DNA from: Batillaria attramentaria
Lineage: Eukaryota > Mollusca > Gastropoda > Batillariidae
NCBI GenBank assembly: GCA_018292915.2
Contig: JACVVK020000448.1
Span: 307,001-371,000 of the forward strand
Direction of reading: 5' to 3'
Length of the DNA stretch: 64,000 nt
Positions 56,901-64,000 of this stretch are shown in pieces (positions within the stretch are counted from its first letter, which is position 1; each line of letters begins with the position of its first letter). The notes beneath the pieces were generated by a model. That model was not told the origin of the DNA and searched no databases. It saw only the letters and a list, made by a program, of their open reading frames with translations. Made by a program: the position numbers and the translations under genes.

Positions 56901-57804
56901 ATTCCGAAATTCAAATAGCTGAGCTGACCTTTCGCACCACATGATTGTAATGTGTTTATGTCCAGTGTGTGAGAGAATGCGTGTGATTCACGTGAGCGTG
57001 CGTGTTGGGTTCAGTTCGTGGCGATATTGAGCCGATTCAGAAAATTGGGTAAAGCGCCTATACAATACTCATTATTATTATTATTATTATTATTTTCTAA
57101 CAAGTATGTTCACTGGAAAAGTAGTCTCTGAAGAATGCTGATTTCCTAGTGCCTGTCAATTATACAATAAAGTTTTGAAAATAGCTGCGACACCACGTTT
57201 GAAACTGAAAATTTACTCAAATAAATTATGAATTTCATGGTTGTGTTTTAGCCTCTTTCCACCAGTGACAGTTCACTTCCGTCAGTCGATCAATGATGAC
57301 GTCATACAGGGCTACAAGATTCCAGCAGGAACAAAAATCGGCCTTGCCTCTGGAGCTCTCCACAGGTAGGCTGGTTGTATGCAGACGTTTAATCTTGCAT
57401 AAAGCACCAAGTACCGTACACACAAAGCTGCATAAGAACTGGAAAAATGTCTTGGAATGATGTTCTAAAGTTTAATCCTGTTTTTTCCTGAAACTTTATA
57501 TTGTGGGCTACCTCGATGGCTTTTTCAGCATAAGACAAAATAAATCAGCAAGACTAGGTTTAACGTTACCAGTCTGAAATTGAATCGTTTCCTGCGCCAG
57601 CAATTTTTTTTTTACAATCTGTCAACCAGAACAAAATGATTGAATTTTGCTTAATATCCACAATTTCCATATTTCGGCACTTCCACTTCTCAAAACGGCG
57701 GAAATTGGCTTAGGGGCGGAAAACAGTTAAGCATGAATGGTACGTGGTACTGATAACCAGTCCTGTGCGTTCCTTTTTTTTTTCTTTTTTTTTCTTTTCT
57801 TTTT

Positions 57805-57835
<31 letters not shown>

Positions 57836-58203
57836 GGGGCGGGGGGCGGGAGGGAGGGTTCAATGGTCTAGAATAGAGAAAAAAAAAACTCCGTCACTTG
57901 GACCTTTCACGATAATCCACCCGTATTTGCAGGCTTCCTGAGAACTGGGATGACCCGGACACCTTCAAACCAGAGAGATTTCTGAAGGAATATGACCCAT
58001 ACGCCTTCCTTCCCTTCAGCGCTGGCCCCTTCATGTGCATCGGACATGGGTTCGCCATGACCGAGATGAAGGTCGTCTTGGCAAGACTGCTCCGCAGTTT
58101 TGATCTGGCGATGGTCCCTTCTTACAAGTATCGGCGCGTCCGTCAGTTGACCATGAAGCCACACCCGCCATTACAGTTAAGGGTGTCATTCCTAAAGAAC
58201 TGA
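51814..58203 (+). CDS. Microsomal cytochrome P450
   Basis: Eleven exons: 51814-51927, 52974-53053, 53353-53493, 53755-53861, 54088-54206, 54333-54445, 55085-55215, 55666-55787, 56315-56487, 57252-57365 and 57933-58203. All are GT-AG with matching phases, giving 494 residues, a normal P450 length. Residues 8-30 form the membrane anchor, followed by the hinge IPGRTYKPIIGN. The I-helix has AGFETT (306-311) for oxygen activation, the K-helix ExxR is KESLR (Glu364, Arg367), FKPERF is the PERF-type motif, and FSAGPFMCIG carries the haem ligand Cys440. The C-helix has SAHHSLKRLLNPSF, with His where most P450s have Trp. Such enzymes insert oxygen into lipids, steroids or xenobiotics at the ER using P450 reductase. 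Overall look is CYP4/CYP46-like but I cannot assign a family. AATAAA signals occur at 58880 and 59149. Confidence 0.95.
52728..52898 (-). mobile_element. tRNA-derived SINE, family 1, with 13-bp target duplication
   Basis: Minus-strand copy in P450 intron 1, flanked by CCGTCTGCACCGC at 52715-52727 and 52899-52911. It lies only about 75 bp upstream of exon 2. Confidence 0.95.
53253..53310. repeat. (TG)n microsatellite in P450 intron 2
   Basis: About 24 TG units, 43 bp upstream of the exon 3 acceptor. Confidence 0.9.
53695..53751 (+). repeat. (TG)n tract abutting the P450 exon 4 acceptor
   Basis: About 28 TG units run directly into GCAG at the 3' splice site, replacing the usual pyrimidine tract. 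Confidence 0.95.
54238..54318 (+). repeat. LINE-like 3' tail with (ATT)n
   Basis: AAGGTGCTTAGAACTG...TAGCGCTATATATAAGTACT then (ATT)n, ending about 15 bp upstream of P450 exon 6. Confidence 0.65.
54640..54930 (+). repeat. Poly-T/poly-G composite and G-rich run in P450 intron 6
   Basis: T-rich stretch then G17 (54678-54694), and a second G-rich block at 54877-54927 with only a few A or C. Both have G-quadruplex potential on the transcript strand. Confidence 0.9.
55275..55500 (+). mobile_element. SINE family 4, partial (body/3' part)
   Basis: Plus-strand match to the complement of 24062-24250 (GAAGCGTGGAATGCAGCCCC..., CATCATCCTCATCTGCATAA, CCACTGGAGGTAGTGAAGAG). Confidence 0.8.
56688..57093 (+). 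mobile_element. tRNA-derived SINE, family 2, full-length
   Basis: Head GTGGTCTAGTGGTTCAGAGA with B box GGGTTCGAGTCCC, a middle GTGGCACCGTTCATTCGGGC block, the GTGATTCACGTGAGCGTGCG block and (ATT)n tail. It is about 400 bp long and inserted in P450 intron 9. Confidence 0.9.
57770..57855 (+). repeat. Poly-T/poly-G composite in P450 intron 10
   Basis: T-rich stretch followed by 25 G (57815-57839) and a further G-rich segment. Confidence 0.95.
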
Positions 58204-60185
58204 GAATGGGAGCAGTTCTCCTGTAATCTGGAAATTAGGCCTAAGAGCTTATCAAATACAGGGCGCTTAGTTCTCTTTCAAGATGACACTATTCTTTGTG
58301 CCTTTTTCAGGTTTCTGTCTGTCTTGGATGGTGGTTAGTAACCATTACTCTATAAAAGGAAACAACTTTTGTTTGTTGAAGTTATGTCCCATCTGTTTGT
58401 GTCCTGAGGAAGGCGAAAGCCGAAACGTTGACCCGTGCCGTCCTTTGTGAAAGTTAAGTGGTTGCTGTCCCTTTTATGTCGCTTTTATTTATTTCATTAC
58501 TCTGGAACTCTCCAGCCTGTGAATCCAGGTTTGTTCGCTTCCTGCCTACCGGTCTGCACGTTTCTGTGGGGATGTGGTGTGTGACTTTTCTTGCACTGGT
58601 GTAAATTTTTGGGAGATTCTTCAGGATTTTTTTTTTAACACAGTTAAAAAGTTTGGGTCGCTTGTGTTGCATTTTTGTGAAGGTGAGGGAATTTATACTT
58701 CGTCATGAAATGCGTTTTAATTTTTTTCTCTCACTTCAAATCCTTCAAAACAATTATCAGTAAATTTCTTCCAAAAATCATCAGAAGGATTTGAAGATAA
58801 AGCATTTCCCTTGAATCTTGTAAAATTTGGTATTGTTAAAGAAAAATGTAATTTTATAGCCTATTCATGATCAAATGACAATAAAGAGATCTGTATCTCA
58901 GGGTTTTCTGCTGCAGAATTTTCTTTTTATCTTAGGACAGGGATTTTTCTCAATTTTCTCATATCTCAGGGATTTTTACACCAGAATTTTCTCATCTCAT
59001 TTTTTATATGCATATTTCAATGCACTGTTCTTTCAGAAACCAATAAATATCACTTACACAATAACAGTCTTAATTTTCCTCAGTTTTCCTGAAAACAGCA
59101 GATCAGAAAAACAAAGAAGAAAAAATGCATTCACTCATAAAGTTTGTAAATAAAGACTTTTTTGAATAACACACAAACTCTTGAAATGAATTTTTCATCA
59201 GGGTGTGTATTAACAAGCACTCGTACATGTGCGATAATTAGCTTTAAACACTTTGTTCTCAAAACATTAACAAACATGAGTCTGCATACTACATTAGCAA
59301 TCAACAAGCAATAAACATACTCTCACACAATCATAGTGATAATTCTGGTAGCTCTTCTTTTCACAAATCTCTCATTGAAAACTCCAACAAACAAAATCAC
59401 AGCCCTGAATGGCTCATAGGTGTAACAAAAAAAAACCGAAACAAAAAAAAAAACATAAACCAAACCCAGCCACAAACACAAGGACTTGCGGAGTAAATAT
59501 ACCACTAAGTCCTGCAACCTGATAGAGACGTAAACAGACGGACACACAAAGACACACGAAAACAAGTCGTTCCCCCCCCCCCCCCAAATCAATGATGGAA
59601 AGGACTAATCCTTTTCAGCAAGCACCATATATAAATGTTTTACAGTGAATTGACCAACCCTTCAATCACATCCAACCTTACACAACCACAGTGTCCCTAA
59701 ACCATGCATAAGCCGTGCTATGCCCATGCATTAAATGTTGGTTTTCTAATGCCCGAAGTAAGCAACTGGTAGTACAGCAACAGCACAAACTATTCATCAA
59801 ATAAAAAAAGAAATAAAAAAAAAAAAAATTCTAATGCCCAAAGCCAGCCCCCCCCCCCCCCCTTCCCAAATTTTAACAACAAAAATTTTGTTCTAATGCC
59901 TGAAGCAAGCAACTGGTAGCACAACAACAGCACAAACTATTCATCAAATACCTCTTCTTTTTCAATTCTTGTCACTTCTACTGTGTGCAGACTTGTCAAC
60001 ACTGCAGATGCAGCACTTCGTGAAAATTATCTTGGTGGTTGACACATCAAACTGAAAAACTGTTGACCAACACAAGACTGCTCGCCGGAATATTACACAT
60101 GTACTCCCAGAAATCTCTAGAGGGCATCAGATCTGATACATGTACAATGCATGACTCACAAAGTGTGCAAAACCTGCGACAAACA
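58204..60185. other. P450 3' flank and intergenic sequence
   Basis: Contains CCTGAGGAAGGCGAAAGCCG / AAACGTTGACCC and the 58450-58490 block shared with 35318-35360, a retroelement-like tail. A direct duplication (AAGCAACTGGTAGYACARCAACAGCACAAACT) occurs at 59761 and 59906. C runs lie at 59572-59585 and 59850-59862. No gene recognised. Confidence 0.55.
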
Positions 60186-63100
60186 TCACTGATTCCCTTG
60201 CCCCATGTCTTTAATGCCCGTTTTTGACAGTTTTGGAGTTAAGGGCTTGAATGCCTTTACAGCCGCTGGTGACATGGCGCAGGGCAAAGGGGAGAGAACT
60301 GGAGCCTGTCCGTACGACTGCAGGCGAGCAAGCTTCTGTTTTTGGATGGCTCGTTTTTTCTTCACCTCCTCAGCAGACGGGGACTGTTGCTGCGTGACGC
60401 TGGTGTTGAGAGAATCGTCTTGGTTCACTTGACTGAGGGGAGCCAGGAGCTTGTCCAGAAAGCTGGGTGGAAGATTTTCCAGCGTCTGAAAAAAAAAAAA
60501 ATTGAATTTACTGATTCACTATTGTCACAATGAATAAGCAGAAGCATACAATTACATACAGACACTTCCCGCGCAAAAGTATCCCACGTTTCTGACTCTT
60601 TTTCGGCTTTGGCCCTGTATGCAAAAATCAGGCAAGATGTACGGTTCCTAAACGGCCGTAACTGCAGCAAACACAAGTAAAATCAACATGCAACACTCCC
60701 ACAAAGCCAAATTTAAATCCATTAATTATGACTTTCTTTAGTGAGGCTATTGGTGCATAACCCCGAACTAACTAGGTAGGAACTGAGTTAATGTGGCAAG
60801 TAAGACTGTCACAGCCTAGCATATCACCTCCTGGCCAGCAGGAAAGGCAGGTGATTTTGATGCCGAGTTGATCCGAGACAATCTGTCCTTCCCTTGCTCC
60901 AACATGAGTCCCTTCTGCATAAAAAAACCTCCATAGCATCATCTTACCATCATCCTCATCTCTATCATCATGCATAATAAAAAATGCCCCAGCTTCCGAA
61001 CCCTGCGTGGATTCCACCCATTACTTGGGAGGAACACCACTGAAACTGGCAAAGAGTTGGGGCAACAACAAAAAAAGAAGAAAAAAAGAATAGATACACT
61101 ATGCTTACGTGCCACTCCTCTCTGTGGACGTACTGAAAGAGAGTATTTATAACTGCAAGTTTTGTTTTTGCGGCTGTCATCCAGATGACAGGTTTGCTCT
61201 CAGTATCTAAATCTGACATGCACTTGTGGACACGCATTATCATCCACTGGTGAACCTGGCTTTCAACACTATGGTACTAAGAGCTTAGGAGTTTGTTTGT
61301 GTTGGGTTTTTGTTTTTTTTTCAGTAAAAATTAGTCCTCAAAATTTCTAACATCAAAGCTTTGCTTCACACCATATTCTGCTGCCTCAGCTGGTTGAGCA
61401 GTCGACGCTGGTCAGGTGACTTGCCGCTGGTTGTGAAGCAAGACATCTCCAGGCAGGCAGACGCTTCTACGGGCTCCTTGGCTGCTGACTTCAGTCGCAG
61501 GTTACTTGCCGCGAATACCACGCCCTCTTTCAGCATATCGTGCAGAGAAAATGCCTGCAACATGACGACGAAAAAATAATGGACGAAAATAAAAATTGAT
61601 GCTTTGGAAATGTTCAGCCCACAAAATCTGGAGAAAAAAAAACCCCAAAAAACTGCAATTCCAAATTCAAAAACTTAAATAGCTGGCCTGTCCCTTCGCA
61701 CCATGTTATTGTAAATGTAAAGTGTTCATGTCAAGTGTGTGAGAGAATGCCCGTGATTCACGTGAACGTGCGTGTTGGGTTCAGTTCGCGGCGCTTTGAG
61801 CCGATTCAAGAAATTGGGTAAAGCGCCTATACAATACTCATTATTATTATTATTACATTTACACAGGAGATTAATTACCACAAGACATACACGTGGAACT
61901 CAGCAGTATTCAAACTACCTGTCAGTGCGCACCAGCTCATTTTCGAGTATTTGACAGTCATTCTGGAATGTCCTCTATTGACTCCGAATGTGCACAAATC
62001 CTGGACTTCACAGTGGATCCACTACAAGCAAAGCATAAACATGCGCAATGTTGGAAAGTGTAAATCACAGTACCTGAAGGCCACCCCAGAACCAAATCAT
62101 CAAGAGGTCTCCACGTGGGTCAGCGACATACACAGCATCACTCCCTCGACTGAAAGAGAGAATTGTTTTGAATTAGGCAACGAGAGGTGCCATGCTATGG
62201 TGTTCAATCGACTGGCTGCCAATGTAAGTTAGAAAACAGGCACTTGTGATCAATTTATGTTGACTTTTTTTTTTTTGGGGGGGGGGGGGGGGGGGGAGTA
62301 TCACTCAGGGCCCGCATGTAAAAGTCGGGGCTAAGGAGTTTAGCCCCGGGTTAGAGTCTAACCTCGAACTAAACTAGCTCTAGGGTTAAATTTTTTCTTG
62401 TTTTTGTTTTAAATCAGGAAGCAGGTCCATTCCAGCAAGATTCCTATGCCGTTATAGAAGGATTTTTTGTCTTTCTTTCTTCGCTTCTTTTCTTTTCTTA
62501 TGTGTATTCTTCCAGCACCCTGCTGGAGGGACCAAGGGGTAGAGAAAACAAATGTTAGCAACTTTAAAGGCATTAGTGACCTCTCCTGACACCCAGAGTA
62601 AAATAACACGCATGACTGGGCAGAAACTTCCAGGTTTCTTTGAGCTGAAAGGAGAGGAAACTGGCTGAAAACTGCCAAATGACTGAAAACTCCCCAGCCT
62701 GCAGACCAAACTGGCAAGTTAAGCAGACAATGAGGGGAGCTGTGGATTTGGGAAACTAGTGACAAAGGCAATGGCCTCAGTGTTAGGACAATTCAACAGT
62801 GACAGTGTTAAGAGGTTAACTTTAGGGAACCAGCACTCACACTGCTGTCCTCACAGTAATGACGAGGCCAACAAAGTCAAACTCATTGTACGGCACAGTT
62901 CTCCTCTTCAGGTCCACCACGCTCCACACCTAGAAAGTAGAAGCAAACTGAATGTCACTGCACGTTAAGCTGCGTGTCTGCAAATTTGTAAAAGTCCCGA
63001 ACAGATCTTGAGGAAGGCACTTGTCAATGTCTACGCAAAAAAATCTGTAAGAATAAAACTGAAAACTTCGTTTCAAATCTGAAAATCAGACAAAAGCAAA

Positions 63101-64000
63101 AACTAAACAGCAGCCTCCAAAGTAACGCATTGTGCTACTTTTTCGTCTCCCGTCTGTTTTCAAATTGCCATCATTTCACAAAGGAGTCTTATGTGCATTT
63201 GTATAAAGCAGTTTTTGCAATGGACACACAAAAAAGGAAAGCCGTAAATAACAGAGGAAGTCATGACAAACACAATGCAATTAAATTTTTTGACACAACA
63301 GGCCTCACAAAAAACACAATGCAATTAAATTTTATGACAAAATAGACCTGACGACAAACACAATACAAATTAAACTGTATGACACAACAGACCTTGCCAT
63401 CATTTCATAAAAAGTCTTACCGGTACATGTATACATTTCATAAAAGTCTTGCGTATGTTTGTATAAAGCAGTTTTTGCAATGGACACACAAAAAGGAAAG
63501 CCATAAATAACAGAGAAAGTCACAACAAACACGATGCAATTAAACTTTATGACACAACAGACCTCACGACAAACACAATGCAATTAAATTTAATGACACA
63601 ACAGACCTCACGACAAACACAATGCAATTAAACTTTATGACACAACAGACCTCACGACAAACACAATGCAATTAAATTTAATGACACAACAGACCTCACG
63701 ACAAACACAATGCAATTAAATTTTATGACACAACAGACCTCACGACAAACACAATGCAATTAAATTTAATGACACAACAGACCTCACGACAAACACAATG
63801 CAATTAAATTTAATGACACAACAGACCTCACGACAAACACAATGCAATTAAATTTTATGACACAACAGACCTCACGACAAACACAATGCAATTAAATTTT
63901 ATGACACAACAGACCTCACGAGGTTCATACACCAGATCCAAGAGATTCTCATCGATGCTAACGGCTTGTAGTCTGGTCTGTCTCCCTGCTGTCAGCTGTA
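60186..64000 (-). CDS. BRCA2: BRCA2 homologue, C-terminal exons (third OB fold and C-terminal region)
   Basis: Six exons on the minus strand: 64000-63915 (incomplete at the window edge), 62929-62841, 62149-62074, 61554-61372, 61255-61109 and 60485-60186, all GT-AG with consistent phases. Recognisable blocks matching human BRCA2 in order are IDENLLDLVYEPRE (SDEILFQIYQPRE), YNEFDFVGLVITV (EVDLIGFVVSVV), VVFAASNLRLKS (MLIAASNLQWRP) and KKKRAIQ...MSPAAVKAFKPLTP (KKRRALD...VSPAAQKAFQPP). BRCA2 loads RAD51 on resected DNA; OB3 belongs to its DNA-binding domain. The protein stops only about 21 residues after SPAAVKAF. The human protein continues about 190 residues, including the C-terminal RAD51-binding region, so this protein ends much earlier or uses a short equivalent (TPKLSKTGIKD). 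Confidence 0.92.
60565..60785. repeat. Interspersed repeat A
   Basis: Matches 33005-33240: TTTTTCGGCTTTGGCCCTGT, CAGGCAAGAT, CAACACTCCCAC and AAATTTAAATCCAT blocks. Intron of the BRCA2 homologue. Confidence 0.8.
60900..61065 (+). mobile_element. SINE family 4, partial
   Basis: CATCATCTTACCATCATCCT ... CTTGGGAGGAACACCACTGA matches the 55275 copy. It lies in the last intron of the BRCA2 homologue, antisense. Confidence 0.78.
61597..61855 (+). mobile_element. SINE family 2, 5'-truncated copy
   Basis: GCTTTGGAAATGTTCAGCCC ... GTGATTCACGTGAACGTGCG ... AAAGCGCCTATACAATACTC (ATT)n. Intron of the BRCA2 homologue. Confidence 0.88.
62264..62297 (+). repeat. Poly-T/poly-G composite
   Basis: T13 followed by 20 G, immediately upstream of a truncated MITE. 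Confidence 0.93.
62308..62505 (+). mobile_element. GGGCCC MITE, right-truncated
   Basis: Left TIR GGGCCCGCATGTAAAAGTCG and about 190 bp of the MITE seen at 11462. The right TIR is missing. Confidence 0.85.
63245..63914 (-). repeat. 44-bp minisatellite containing a copied BRCA2 splice donor
   Basis: Eight exact-period copies at 63561, 63605, 63649, 63693, 63737, 63781, 63825 and 63869 lead up to the real exon boundary at 63913. More degenerate copies lie at 63255-63400. In minus sense every copy has TCGTGAGGTCTGTTGTGTCA, identical to the exon end and 5' splice site. A larger duplication (63170-63250 and 63405-63520) surrounds it. Confidence 0.96.

Noticed and set aside
12484..57093. Sequences resembling tRNA genes at 12490, 13540, 15750, 24480, 24770, 33340, 36365, 38600, 40930, 52830 and 56695
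   Set aside because: Each is the 5' head of a longer dispersed element with a common body and tail, several with target duplications, so they are SINEs and not functional tRNA genes.

Overview
This is a eukaryotic, intron-rich window with abundant microsatellites, minisatellites and tRNA-derived SINEs. It is most likely from a lophotrochozoan, probably a gastropod mollusc. The main clues are an Ig / coiled-coil / C1q gene that resembles the molluscan variable immunoglobulin-and-lectin (VIgL) genes, and the repeat types. The species is an inference and was not tested.

Layout. (1) 208-8783 (+): the 3' part of an Ig-like/coiled-coil/C1q gene. Its single visible intron holds a complete antisense Ty3/Gypsy LTR retrotransposon (1705-6948) with identical LTRs, an intact 1481-codon Gag-Pol, a primer binding site, a polypurine tract and a 5-bp target duplication. 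(2) 8784-16446: repeat-filled intergenic DNA with CA/CT/CG microsatellites, a 45-bp minisatellite, GGGCCC-ended MITEs and SINEs, one SINE nested in a MITE. (3) 16447-38519 (+): a nine-exon sodium/solute symporter of the high-affinity choline transporter type (SLC5A7-like), about 562 residues, every splice phase consistent. Intron 1 contains a decayed CR1-like LINE with an SGNH-esterase ORF1. Other introns carry a 100-bp satellite, a 33-bp palindromic minisatellite, a solo LTR, a possible THAP-type transposon relic and an array of duplicated exon-6 splice donors. (4) 38520-47459: no convincing gene; SINEs, a TSD-flanked solo LTR, a cluster of TGACGTCA palindromes and AT-rich DNA. (5) 47460-49225 (-): the 3' exons of a single-pass membrane protein with a Gly/Gln/Met-rich cytoplasmic tail. 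(6) 51814-58203 (+): a complete 11-exon cytochrome P450 of about 494 residues. (7) 60186-64000 (-): six C-terminal exons of a BRCA2 homologue (third OB fold to stop codon). The most upstream of these exons ends in a splice donor repeated in an exact 44-bp tandem array.

The genes have unrelated roles (immune recognition, choline uptake, membrane protein, oxidation, DNA repair) and no operon-like logic. The most unusual theme is that two unrelated genes, SLC5A7-like exon 6 and a BRCA2 exon, each have a tandem array whose unit includes the last coding bases and the 5' splice site, so the true donor is followed by a series of near-copies.
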